Assembly: GCA_039707465.1 (NCBI GenBank)
Contig: CM077643.1
Span: 318,933,919-318,997,918 of the forward strand
Direction of reading: 5' to 3'
DNA from: Rhabdophis nuchalis
Taxonomy: Eukaryota > Chordata > Lepidosauria > Squamata > Natricidae
DNA length: 64,000 nt
The notes beneath the pieces were generated by a model that was not told the DNA's origin, searched no databases, and saw only the letters and a list, made by a program, of their open reading frames with translations. Positions within the stretch are counted from its first letter, which is position 1, and every line of letters starts with the position of its first letter. The position numbers and the translations under genes were made by a program. Positions 22,560-34,114 of the stretch are shown in pieces.

Positions 22560-25380
22560 GTACTTCTCTGTATCTTTTTATCCTTGCCTGCCATCCTTGC
22601 TTCTATCACATCCATATGCCTCCTAAAGAACTGTCATTATTCTCTAAATTTCTCACATTACTTTCTTTGAGGATCTCATTAACTTCATCCATCCACCTCC
22701 CTTAGTCTTCCCCTTCATCTTGACCCCTTCATTCTTCCTTCATATATCTTCAATCAGTTTCTTTACAATCACTCCATTGGCTTTGCTTCTTTTGTGTTAG
22801 TCACTGACTTTTGAATTCAATCCATATTCATTCATCACTCATTTATACTTGACCTTATTTCTTCTTGCTTAATTACATCCACTGTTTAAGTAGCCCATTT
22901 GATTGCATTTAACTTCTATGTCTCTTGACATACTCAACTCTCATTTCCATATAAGAAGTGGACAAAGCATACTTATACAAATAGCCTTTTTTCCCCGTTT
23001 ACATTCATTTCTCTAGACAAATCATATATTATCCACTGTTTTTCTGCTTTTCTGCATTGTAAATGTTCTGTATCTATTTCCCTATCCTTGGTAAATGTCC
23101 TACCAGGATATACAGATTCATCTCCTTCATATTTTTTTGCCATTTATATACAACTTGAAAACATTCCATCCATTTTCCATTCAAATACAATTGTCTTGAT
23201 CTCTGAAACATTGTTAGAGCCATGCTCTTGACTGCCTTCCGCAGCAGTAATGTGGCTTTACCTGCATACAAAATTTTGCATACGTTCACAGCCACAAATG
23301 GCACAACATTAAAAGCCCCACCACAAGTTATACAGAGTATACATTCATCAATAAATATATTACACAATGAGTGGAATTTTTACACTTGTCTTATTATGTG
23401 CTTAGTGTTGAACTATTCACTATGTACTCCATTTATTCTTATATACACTTTATTTCCATCAAAAAACACTCTTGTGGGATTCGGCAAGCAGTTCCAACTC
23501 CAAAATCCACAAAGTTTTAATATATTTATATATTCATATATGGCTGAAGAACAAATCTCTGATCTGCTCATTTCCCTCCTTGGCATAAAGCCTGACTGTA
23601 TCTCTGAAAATTTTGCTCAGTGTCACCTCTCGTAACATTTCCGTTGAGACTTTATTACAGACCTTCTGGTTACTCTGGGGGAAAAAAATCCCCATAATTC
23701 CCCCACCACCACCACCTCTTGCTATATTTTCCTTTGCGAACAGGAATGGTAACAGTATTCTTGAAATTATCAAATACAGTTACAGACTTCCCATGAACAC
23801 TGAGAAAGTTGGATAGCCACTTCATGATCAAACAGATTCATCATTTAATGTTTCTCCTGTTACACCAACTACTCTTTCAGTCTTTTTCAATGTTTTCACA
23901 GCAATTATTTTTACTTTGCTTTTAGCAACTTTTACTCCATTTTTTCTTACATACTGATATTTATACTATGTGTCATTTTTACTCTTCAACATTTCATTCT
24001 CTTCTTTACTGAGAATATTTCTTCTAATCTTCCCTCACATTAATTTCATCGCCAATAGTTTCCTCGATTTTCTTCTTAAATTATTAGTCTATGGGAGGTT
24101 CCTTGTTGAGCCTTTTTCATCCATTTCTAAATCATTTTTATTTCATCAATATTGATATATTTTATTTTATTTATTTCTTGTTCTCTTTTATTATATACTT
24201 TGCAACCATCTTTTTTCTTCCATGTACAAGATAATTCCCCTGTCTTCATTTTTACAGCAGTGCTTCCCTTTTATGCATTATTTCTCTTCCACAATCTCTT
24301 TCACATCATTATTTCACCAAGTTTTTTCATACTTTCCTTTAGCATAGCACACTTCCATGGCATTCTATAATGTTGATGCTGTTCACCAAACCATCATTTG
24401 CATTCAGCCTTGAATCTCCAAATGGCCTAATCATTTTTGTATTCTGTCATCTTGTTCTTACCTATCTGTTTATGGCGTTTAAAAGAATGATTTCCTTGCT
24501 GAGGCGGAAGCCTTTCTTAAAAAACATTCCTCTATCCTGGGGGAAGATCTAGGGGGGACGGAAGGGGCCACGGCCCTGCCCGCTGGGGGCCAGGGAGGAG
24601 AAAAAGAAGATACAATTGCCAAGAGACTTAGATCGAAAAAATAACTTTGCTTTTTTTTATTACTATTAATATTGCTTAACTTTTTGTCTGGATGTTTGTA
24701 CACAACTGCTAGCATAAAATGGAGAATTTAGGAATCTTGTACTTATTTTCACCTTGTAGTACTTTTGGAAAAATGTTCTTTTAATGTTTTATTATGAAGC
24801 CCTAGAAGGGCCAATGATCCCGACGCGAAAGTTCTTAATATGTTTCTGTATCCCTTACCCTACCCTTTTCGAAAATTGTAAAAACCAATAAAACTATATA
24901 TAAAAAAAAGAATGATTCCTCAAGCCCATCCCATTTGTTCAAAATGTTGTACAGTTTTTCTCCAAAGTCACATGTGAATCTTTGATTAGTACCATTGATT
25001 GGAGCGTAATAAGTAATGATCATCAGCCTGTGAATTCCTATTTTCTTATTCACCTACTTTAAGATGGCAGCATTGCCTTCTTTCTGATCCACAGTTTACC
25101 TATTTTATTCTTAATTAAAGCCATGCCTTCACTTCTTCCACTCCATAAGACCAGATCACTTTCGTTCAGATCCATTACATCTTTACCTTATCTTAATTTT
25201 ACATTTAATATGCCTGTTTTTCTTTCTTTCATTTAAGGCACTAATTCATGCATCTCTTATGTTCCGACTCACAATCTCCAATATGCTACAGTCATCAATG
25301 ATCTCATGAACATTGATCTCCTCTGCCCATAATTGACATTTTCACATAATGCCTTTTTGAAAGATAGAGTAAATTCAGTT
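22560..25380 (-). pseudogene. Ancient LINE relic in antisense (endonuclease, RT and C-terminal traces)
   Basis: Read on the minus strand from 25380 down, broken frames give LVLWSGRSEGMALIKNKI, then IITYYAPINGTNQRF with DFGEKLYNILNK, like an APE-type endonuclease domain. Next come INGVHSE, FNIFIDECI, and KILYAGKATLLLRKAV, where the catalytic YADD has decayed to YAGK. Then FTKD.(K/E)IDTEHLQ, KQEEIRSSINE and KMKGKTKGGGWM follow in the order expected of the RT thumb and C-terminus. N-terminal APE plus this C-terminus argues for a Jockey/CR1- or RTE-like clade. Many stops; no intact domain. A later poly(A) retrocopy splits it (24493-24905). Confidence 0.6.
24493..24905 (+). mobile_element. Poly(A) retrotransposon 3' end (probably L1) inserted in the LINE relic
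   Basis: The segment ends 'aaccaataaaactatatata' plus an A run. It is bracketed by aaaagaatgatt at 24481-24492 and 24906-24917 (12 bp, possibly extended by tcct/cct), a target duplication. The insert is more GC-rich at its 5' end than its surroundings. The tail resembles L1 3' ends; no ORF2 sequence remains to prove it. Confidence 0.7.
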
Positions 25381-25404
25381 ATGAACTTTAGTTACCCTAA
25401 CTTA

Positions 25405-25608
25405 AGAGCCGTGGTCACACAGTGGATAGAATGCAGTATTGCAGGCTAAATCACTGCTCACTCCAGGAGTTTGATCCAGACCAGCTCAAGGTTGACTCAG
25501 CCTTCGATCCTTCCAAGGTCAGTAAAATGAGGACCCAGATTGTTGGGGGGTAATAGGCTGACTCTGTAAATCGCTTAGGCTGTAAAGCAGTCTATGTGCT
25601 ATTGCTAC
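25405..25608 (+). mobile_element. tRNA-derived squamate SINE
   Basis: It has a tRNA-like head ('gtggtcacacagtggata', box A-like; 'gagtttgatccag', box B-like), a body 'ccaaggtcagtaaaatgagg', and a tail 'tctatgtgctattgct'. It is the same family as the minus-strand copy at 9960. Confidence 0.78.
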
Positions 25609-28392
25609 ACTCATGCCATATGCAATATTTCTTGTTAACAGTAAGGACATAGTGCTGGTCATTTTGGATAAGTGTCAGAAGTAGAACCAAAGCTCAGTTT
25701 TACCGCAAACATGTTCATGTTATGCTATGTAAGTTAAAATATCTACTTTAAAGATTATTTGCAAGTCAACATATTGTTGTCCCATCTCTGCAAGGGGGAA
25801 GGAGGTACCTGCAGTATACTGATGCAGAAATGTCCTCTTGAGGTAACAGCAGTGGCAAAGGATGCCTCCTCAACCAAATCCCCCAGCAGTAGCCACTGAC
25901 TCCTATTGGTTCTCTATAGTTCCAGTTTAAGGATTGCCTTACCTCACCATCTGAAACAGTTCTTAAGAGATAAGAGAACAGAAGCTACCTTTAAATATAA
26001 TAAGCACCTTTATGCAGGTAATAACAGATGCCTTAATCTAGAAATTGTTGATTATCTGAGCTCTCCCTATTTCTAATTCCAGTGGCCTAAATCAGCAGTT
26101 CTTTTATGTGTTGAATGAGTATTTTTCCCCCTATGCATCGTAATAATAACTGTTCTGCTTCTTAGGACAAGATCCTTTGCTTCACGCTGTGTCTGCTAGA
26201 CATTTCACTTTGGGAGCCTGGCAAGACAGATGTGGCCTCCAAATTTTTCTTCATGTTGATTAATTCTCTGCCACTGAGGGGAACTTCAGTAAACAGCTTG
26301 AATCCAATCCAGGTTCTGGCATCATAGAGACAGCTATTTCTTTTTAGTTACCCACATGTTCACCATACAATAAATAACCCAGAAATAACATTACACGAGA
26401 GACAGGCAGACTAAAACTGTTGTGCATTGGTGGCAAGTTTTTATCCTCTCCTCTCTTCATGTTTTCATTCTAATTATTATTATGACTAGATACTTAGCCT
26501 TAGGTGTGCTGAGGAAATCAGTATGACTCATCTGTCGAGTGCTGGCAAATGCTGGGGTGGATGTTGTCCTGGTGGGTTAATCATTCCCAACTTTGCCTTA
26601 AAGATTTGCTAATTCCTATAGCTGTGCAAAGCAGCTATTGTGGGCTTAGTGGGTGACTTCTCTGCTGAAATAGCCTTTTGGCAATGTCGCTTATAAACTG
26701 GGTCATGAAATTAGAGAAAACAATAGCTGTCTTGAGGAGAGGAGCCTGGCACACAGCATACATTGTCAGTAACGATCGTCTGAGCCTCATTTGGTGCCAT
26801 TCTTTATGCGACTTCTCTTAGTGTCAGTTTCTTTCACTTTTTATATCATTATTGTTATTATTAGTCAATCCTCCAAGCCGCAATATCTTCTACAGTAGAG
26901 TGATTTTGCTACTTTGGCATCTTTCCCCTAATTTTCTGGACAGGAACAAACTATTGGCACATCTCACACAAGTACGATTGCAGTGGTTGTTAATTCCCTC
27001 TCCCTCCAATACCCACATATATAATTCTGTGTTTCTTTTCTGTACAATACCTAATATTTGAGGGGGAGAGAACAGGATCCGTCATCCTCCTGAAAGTCAT
27101 TTTAGGAAGGTTGAATTGCGGTATGTTTTGGCAACCATTGGCACCAAATGAGCCCCCTCCCACCCGGCAAATGATGAGCAACCTGTGGCCTACATGCAGC
27201 TTCCCAACTCCAAAGGAGCTGCATTCTGTAATGAGATCTCTCCTCCTCCTCCTCCTTTTCCTTGAGCAGCAGAATAATGATAGCACTGGGTATATTCAGA
27301 CTGAAGTAGGCATACCATAACTATTTTGAGATGTTGAAAACAACATGCATCTGGCTTTGGAAGCCTGCTGTTTTTAAAAGGCCATGCCCTTCTCCATCAG
27401 CTCTTGATTTTGCCAAGCAGAGAAAATGGGGACCGTCTTGAGACTTCCCCAGCTTGATGCTCTTGGAGTATCCCCAGTGGTGTGCCTATAGCTAGAATGT
27501 AATCTGCAAGCTTGACCCAATGTGTCCTTGAACTTCAACTTTTTTTTGAAAGAGTTGTTTAAGTTTCAAGCCTATTGTATGCTGAGAATGTCATTTTAAA
27601 GACCCGTGGAGTATCTTTATGTAGTTTAACTTTACAGACTAAGAGGTAGACTATGTAATACTTGTATGTAGCAAAGGGATTGGATCCAGGGGCAATCTGT
27701 AACTTGGGTTAGCTTGTTACAGCAATGAAATTAGGTCCAGCCCTGAAGGTCAGTATATACCGCTCAGCTTTCAGTAGTATCATCCTACTGGATGTAAGGG
27801 TTGAAGCAGAAACCAGGTCAGAGAAGGGCACTTTTAAAGGCTGAGCAGGTCCATGCCAGCGCCAAGGCTGGGAAAGGAATGGCTAAGAGTCCATTAACTC
27901 AAAGTAAGAGGATGAAAATGCATAAGATTTAAACCCTGAGGGTGGCAGAGATATGGGTTTGATTTCTATATTCTGCCTCTATCTGTTCTTCTGCATATAC
28001 TGTGTGTGACTTCTTTCTAAGTTACAATGAAGACATTGAAATCCAGTGAAATCACTGAAGTTTTTGCTACTAATTCATGAATGTGAGGTTGAGTTTCCAG
28101 AAGAATAAACATGTATAACAATGCCTGATTTTGTGAGGTGCCAGAAATATAAAGTTCAAATGACTAATCTAGATAGGCAACTGCACCTATCCTCATTGCC
28201 CAGTTTTCTCATGGTTAGAACAGGCAGGCAATCATTTCTGAAGGGCAGAAGCAGATGGCACCCCTCCCTATTAATCCCCTATTCACCTTCAAATGAAACA
28301 CGCTTATGGTGTGTTTCTCTGCTGTACTTTGGACACCATTCTCCCTTTTATGTTGTCTTGAACCCTTCTGTCCATTTGAGCTGTAGCTAGAG
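25609..28392. other. Intronic unique sequence
   Basis: No element ends were defined. A CT-rich (tcc)n patch lies near 27238-27262. The 26620-26830 block is complex and unrepetitive and is a weak candidate conserved element. Confidence 0.4.
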
Positions 28393-28527
28393 CAGGGGTC
28401 TCCAAACTTGGCAACCTTAAGATTTGTGGACATCAACTCCCATAATTACTCATTCAACCATGCTGGCTGAGGAATTCTGGGAGTTGATGTCCACAAGTTT
28501 TAAAGTTGCGCAGTTTGGAAACCTGTG
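28393..28527. mobile_element. Palindromic hAT MITE
   Basis: Starts caggggtctccaaacttggc and ends cagtttggaaacctgtg. The inner arms are 'ggacatcaactcccataatt' and its diverged complement. Flanks agctagag and agcgagag match at 7 of 8. Confidence 0.82.
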
Positions 28528-30939
28528 AGCGAGAGCATTTCAGTTTAGGTTAATCTCAGCAATGTATCAGCTATTTTTCAAAGGCAAGGTTGCCTCTTCA
28601 ACCTAGTCAGTGCTTAACCCTGCATTCTAATACCTGCTATATCTCTTTTCCCTCCCTCCCTCCCTCCCTCCTCTCTCAAATAGCATAGCGGTTAAGAGCT
28701 TCACTTAGATATATAAAGTTGCCAGTTTAAAACCTAACAAACATTGTTTAATTACAGCTTTCCTTTAAAAAAAAATCTAGGAGTTTGCTTTTTAAAAAAT
28801 TCAGATACCTGAAGCAGAAAAAGTGTCAGCTGCAGCTCCCAGACAGAAAAGATTATGTGGCGTCTTTCTTAGTTTTGTTGACTTCTCTAATATTGCTACT
28901 GGAATGGATGAATTGTGTTAGAAGAGCTCTTGAGTTTTATGGTTTAGACACCTGTCTGCTATTAACAAAAGTGAGCTCACTTAATGTCACATGAGCCATG
29001 AAATAACCTTCCAGCAGTCACCTCTCCAGACAGGATTAGAGCCAAAGATATAAGAGATTGAAAAAGTCAGTATCTTACTGCCAAACCTCTAAATCATCCA
29101 GTGCTTATTGCCAAATTATTTTTGGTATGATTCTGAATATACTTCGGCTTCAGGAGATGTAGGATGCTCCCTTATATGGCCATGATTTATGAACGTTATT
29201 CCAGCATTGCCCCACCGACCATCACTGAAACTGTAGCGAATATTAATTTAGAAGTTTTGTATGTTTCATTGAGATCGATGCCACTTATCTATCTTTGAGA
29301 CCTATTTTCAATTACATGCGTGTCATCAAAATCCCAGGGGGAAAAATAGTCGTCCACATTTTACACGTATTTCATATTTGCACCAGTACCTAGAATGTTT
29401 TTACTTGAATGTCATCTTGCAGCAAATATGTGTTCCCAATAAGCTCTTGAGCTGCCTCACTGCAGAATAGATGAAAAACACTGCTGTCACGTAGAACTTC
29501 CAATAACTTTTATTCCTGACTTTGACTTAATTCAATGTACTTTTTTTTCCAGAAGAAAATTGGGTGAACTAAGATGATATTGTATTTTCTTCAATAGGAG
29601 AGTTTGTAACAAACACAGCATCTTCTTTGCCAATTCTGCAGTCTTGAACTCAGTCTCCCTGAACAACTAGTTCTGGTGTTTGGCAGCGGCCAAAATAATT
29701 TGTTAGGGATCCAGCTCTCTTGCACTACACTCATCAACTGTAATCTAGAAAGCAGCTTCAGATCCTGAGAGTGAAACCCACCTGACCTGACATCTAGAAC
29801 CAATTCATGATTCAGAATCTCCCTAGAATCGTGAAGAATATTCTAATACCATTGATTTCATCAAGAAAGACGGAAAAGGCCCTGATTAGTGTTAATGAGA
29901 CCAGGATGGCCATATGTTCTCTTTTCCTGGGAACATTTCTCCATTTGAAGATTATGCTATGCAAATCCAATTTAAATATAAAAGGATTAGTAAACTAAGA
30001 GAAGACATGGTCTTAAGGTTATCCTGAAAAGAAGCAAACAAAGCAGAAGCCCAAATCCTTTGGTCATTGTTTTCTTTACTTCAATGAGATGCGTTTTCCT
30101 GTGCAATATGGCAATCAGATCTGTTTTATGAAATTAAAGGATCACGACACAGCAGCAAAGACAGACAAGTAATAGTTATTTCTAAAATTTGTATCCCTGC
30201 AGTAAAATTAACATAAACAAATATTATGCAAATCATTTTTTATCTCCTTCCTGGGTAAGTCTCCCCATCCCCATTTTGTGGCAATGGTCTCGATTGACTG
30301 ACAATTTATGGTAGTATAGTTATTTTAATAAAATATACGACTTCCTTCTCTTTTGTTTCTAGGCTTGGCGTTACTCAGAACTAGTTGCCTGCCTCAGTAT
30401 CAACTCATTATCAAGCAAGGTTAAATGTGGACCAAAACATTGGCATGGAGTTGAAGTATCAGATTCATGGCAATGTCTTTACAAATAGATACTTAGATAT
30501 TGGGCAGCCCCCTAACTTATGTAGGAGGAGCCCTGGGTTTCAGGCAAACCCCACAGCAACAAAATGCATTTGAAGTGGCTCTCATTTTCTTTAGTCTCTG
30601 TACTTCTTCAGTATATCCCCATTGCCATACACACCGAGAGTAACCTGTTGGTTGGCAGAACATGCTCTCTTGTCACAAGATGGCTGGAAGAAACTTTGCA
30701 GTCTGCCTGGGAGGTTTTTGCTGAATAACTTGCAAGAAGGTAGACCTGTATTTATTTCAGGACATATCCTGCATTTCTAGTGGTACCAAAAGTGAGGAAG
30801 AAGTTACCTTATTAATGTACCGTTAACATACACTACCTATATAACATGTAGCAGAAAAAGATGGCATTAGGTACAATGAATCCTACTAATCTGTTTTGAA
30901 AACCCCCAGTGGTGGAGCACACACAACCACCGACAACTA
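28528..30939. other. Intronic unique sequence upstream of terminal exon
   Basis: Contains a (TCCC)n run at about 28650-28672. Otherwise no repeat was recognised in the 2 kb before the exon. Confidence 0.45.
28650..28672. repeat. (TCCC)n microsatellite, short
   Basis: About five to six TCCC units followed by an imperfect CT-rich tail. Confidence 0.9.
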
Positions 30940-30968
30940 ATTTTCTTTCTGTCTTTTTTTTATTTCAG
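30940..30968 (+). other. PACRG: 3' splice acceptor with polypyrimidine tract
   Basis: A pyrimidine-rich run (ttttctttctgtctttttttt) is followed by atttcag, with the AG at 30967-30968. The exon reading frame begins immediately after it. The first two exon bases (tg) complete a valine codon begun in the preceding exon, so the intron is phase 1. Confidence 0.85.
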
Positions 30969-31129
30969 TGAACTCTGGCGACGGCATTGACTACAGCCAG
31001 CAGAAGCGAGAAAATATTGGAGACTTGATTCAAGAGACACTGGAAGCTTTTGAGCGCTATGGTGGTGAAGATGCTTACATAAACATAAAATACATGGTCC
31101 CAACTTATCAGTCATGCCTGTTAAATTAA
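30969..31129 (+). CDS. PACRG: PACRG terminal coding exon (Parkin co-regulated protein, C-terminus)
   Basis: This exon encodes the last 52 complete codons, plus the end of a split valine codon, of the Parkin co-regulated protein. The translation starts [15 protein letters not shown], continues through [18 protein letters not shown], and ends [10 protein letters not shown] before TAA at 31127-31129. I recognise this as the highly conserved PACRG C-terminus. PACRG is a HEAT/armadillo-like alpha-solenoid. With CFAP20 it forms the inner junction that closes the B-tubule on the A-tubule in ciliary and flagellar doublets; in spermatids it also works with MEIG1. The full protein is about 250-300 residues, so roughly one fifth is encoded here and all earlier exons lie upstream of the window. 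The frame is intact with no lesion, and the acceptor and poly(A) signal flank it properly, so it looks like a functional single-copy exon rather than a retrocopy. In vertebrates the gene shares a bidirectional promoter with PRKN, which is not in this window. Confidence 0.93.
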
Positions 31130-31430
31130 CAAGAATGTTGCCACGAGCACTTTCCAGCTCTGTCTAATGTTTTGGTACTCATTCCAACCCCCACGCCCCC
31201 CAATATACTAAAAAAGCAGCTTCTGGGACCTTAGATTCTTTAGCTCTTCAGTACAAATGTGAGCCTGTCTTTCCAATGCATAAATAGTGCCTGTTTCTTG
31301 GATTACAATGGTGTGCTGTGCTTATTTGTTTGGTGAAAGAATTGCTTCTTTATCACAAAAGCAGAGCGGAGCGGGTGTCAGAGTCAAACCTTCATTTGTA
31401 CGGACAATAAAACTATAATTTTCATACGCA
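31130..31430 (+). other. PACRG: PACRG 3' UTR
   Basis: The stretch runs from the TAA stop to roughly 20 nt past the first AATAAA. It contains no recognisable repeat, unlike most of the window, which fits a retained UTR. The exact cleavage site is inferred, not seen. Confidence 0.7.
31406..31411 (+). promoter_or_regulatory. PACRG: Polyadenylation signal AATAAA
   Basis: A canonical AATAAA sits in the context caataaaact, 277 nt after the stop codon. A T/G-rich stretch (tgctcttctgtg) follows about 30 nt later, as expected of a downstream element. Confidence 0.7.
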
Positions 31431-32135
31431 ATTCGGCAATTGCTCTTCTGTGCCCGCTTGCCCTGGAGGCGATGTCCCAAGCTGTAACAAGGAGAGTTTA
31501 TGCTGACTGCTTAATAGGAGAAACAATCGTTCAGCAGTGGCTCTCTAGCAGCTGGGCAGAATAATGGGCCCCGACTTACAATAAAACTGTTGAGCATCTC
31601 TATGAATTACAGGAGGGACTTTTGTGCAGCCCATTAGAAAGCGCCTTCATAAATGTAATTAATGAGTCTAACACACGTGTCATCCAAGCTTCCAGGTGTT
31701 TGCCTCTTTTCCAAAAACAGAATGCCTTCTTTCTTTCTCTCCCTTTTTTAAAAAAGTAGCATGACAAGAAAGGAAAATGGATCTGCCTGAAAGCAAAATT
31801 TTATAGTAACAGTGTTGCCCTGTGGTTTGTCTAGAAAGGCAATAGGTCTTTGCAAGAATTATAAATCTTTGGGACTGGCTATTTATAGGAGTCCTCCTCC
31901 AGGTTATCTACTACTTCTATTGGCTGAAGTATAAGCACATACCATGTTTATGATGTATAGTCACAACATTTTTCTCAGATATGACAGACCTGGCTAATGA
32001 ACTGGCAGCTTACCAAGGGGATCTGGTTCCCCCCAAAAAGGTAGCTGCTGGCTGCTTATACCAAACAAGATGTTGCTTTTAAAAAATGCCTGGCAGATGT
32101 CTCTATCTGGAGACCATATTTCTGTTGTCCTATAG
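31431..32135. other. Downstream flank; candidate conserved non-coding element at 31437-31700
   Basis: The first ~270 bp after the gene are complex, repeat-free, and contain 'gtaattaatgag' (a homeodomain-type TAATTA core) and E-box-like 'cacgtg' (acacacgtgtca). Conservation is inferred from texture only. Confidence 0.35.
31580..31585 (+). promoter_or_regulatory. PACRG: Possible second (distal) polyadenylation signal
   Basis: A second AATAAA, again inside caataaaact, lies 174 nt downstream of the first. It could give a longer 3' UTR, or be chance in AT-rich sequence. Confidence 0.3.
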
Positions 32136-32269
32136 CAGGAGTGTGAAACTCACTGCATCACATCGATGTCATGTGATGTATCACAGCAATTTTTGCCTTC
32201 GCGGAGCTGAGGTGGGTGTGGCCTGCGTGTGATGCATCCGGCCCGTGGGCCGCCAGTTTGACAGCCCTG
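32136..32269. mobile_element. Non-autonomous hAT element, CAGGGGTGTCAAACT family
   Basis: Starts caggagtgtgaaactcactg and ends ccagtttgacagccctg. The exact 8-bp duplication tcctatag lies at 32128-32135 and 32270-32277. A longer member is at 50410. Confidence 0.9.
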
Positions 32270-34114
32270 TCCTATAGTGTCCCAATTCCATAGCCATTGA
32301 AGATGGTAGAGAGAGAATCAAGTGCCACAATTTCTGACATCTTTACCCATAAAAATTGCAAATTAGATGGGGGAATAGAAAGGAAGGCAAATGGTAAAGC
32401 TACCTATGCTGTGTCTTCATCGAGATGACAGAAAAACTTTTAAGAGCGCTTTACAAATGTAAAAATTAAGAGTCTTTTTTTAAAAAAAATGTTTGAAATG
32501 ATGTTTAGGAGTGAGCGACATGTGACAGCCCCCTCCCCGATACTGCTGAGCTCTGGCTGCCAGCACCCCTAGTCAGCACCCCCAATCCTTACAAATAAAA
32601 GATTTAGTTCAACTATATCTAGAGAACTTATGCTGTTATTTCTGTTATAGAAGGAATATAACAATGAAGAATAGAAATGGGATTTCTTGGCCTTTGGATT
32701 ATAAGTAGCACAGTTTAGAGAAGTGCCTGCATTAGACCATAAGAAAAGCTCTCCACTCTAGCAACTAATCCTTTTCTGTTTTTGAGAACAATGGTGTTTA
32801 TGTACTTTGCAGCCCCCATTCCTCATCCGCCCACTAAGTCAGAGTTGTGTTTACAATGGCGGTGATGGCTCCAACTCTTCTCCGCAAGCCTCTTGTTCCC
32901 ATTTCTGATACACAACTACCAGCACTACAGTTGGAGATATTGTGTGAGTTTATGAGGCCAGCAGAACTCTTTCTTCATCCTTAAAAGTCTCCCGTCACAG
33001 AAGATTTAATATGTTCGCAACAGAGGAGGTAATATAACTATTGGGGTGGCTTGTACGATTGAGGCTGCCTAAGCAATAATAATAAAAAATCCTTAGGGCA
33101 CAACTTTTCAGGCATGATTTTTGTGATGGTCCATGTGGGGCACTTTCCTACAAATGGACTCCTTCAATCATCTCCAATGCTGTGTCACAACAGAACACTT
33201 CTATACTTACCCAAACACAAAATTATTGTTTACAATGAAGGGGGAAAATGGCATGGATGAACAGTGCTACTGTTGTACAATGGCTTGGAATCACAGGATG
33301 AGTTCGAGTAAGCACGATGATATGACTATCCTTGGTGTTTATAACAACCGAATGTGTGCTTTTTAGAAACACAATTTATACTAGAAAGTGGTTGTCCTGC
33401 AGGCAAAATTAAGTATTTTGTGCCCTGTGGAATTAAATGGGTGAGATTTAAGCAGCACTTTATCCTCCCATTGAAATGAACGAGATGTAATGTTGCCTGA
33501 ATTGTTGTATCAAACAATGCCCAGTTTTGGCTGTTGCAGGCTTCATTTATTTATCTTTGAGGACACAGCAATACTGCTGTGCACAATCTGATTGCCTTAA
33601 ATCAACTATAGAAGCACAAATAACAGTTATTTTGTAGTGAATTTCAAAAATAATCCCTTGAAGAAAAGGCATTTTACTTTTTTTGTTTTGTTTTATAATA
33701 TGTGCCCTGGAAAATACTCTTCTGCTACAATATAGGTAGAAAAGGCCGAAGTGAAAGTCCAAGTTTGTGTTTATGCCTGTTTGTGTGTCTGTATGTGTGT
33801 AATACAGAAAAAGCCACTCCAAATACAAGCAGCTAGAATAGCGGTCTGGCAATGGGCAGGAAGAATTGCAATCACGGGGCTGGTATGTGCTTCAGTATGT
33901 CGCCTCCCCAATATACAGACATACACACACAGACATACACACACTTTGTTCCATAACCTAAAAAGAAGCCAGAACACATCACCTACATAAAAATAGAAGT
34001 GGTGAGCAAGAGGAACGGCTGGTCTCTCTTCCTTCTTCACTCTGTGGTCATCAACAGAGACAGGGCCAAAACAGAAATTTACACTGATTTGAGAGATGTG
34101 CTCAGAATGGCTCC
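32270..34114. other. Intergenic sequence
   Basis: Mostly unrecognised. Degenerate TG-rich (about 33764-33800) and CA-rich (about 33910-33948) tracts lie in inverted relation roughly 110 bp apart. They give spurious open frames on both strands. Confidence 0.4.

Larger units (their letters stand above)
1..30968 (+). other. PACRG: PACRG last intron, 3' part (5' end outside window)
   Basis: This stretch lies directly upstream of the terminal PACRG exon and ends in a consensus acceptor, so it is read as the 3' part of the last intron. No other PACRG exon was recognised in it by reading the translations. PACRG is known to have very long introns, which fits. The repeats inside are listed separately. 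The intronic status depends on the exon call; an unrecognised short alternative exon cannot be excluded. Confidence 0.8.

Noticed and set aside
24540..24600. GC-rich patch as a possible CpG island or promoter
   Set aside because: Only about 60 bp and part of a retrocopy with target duplications.
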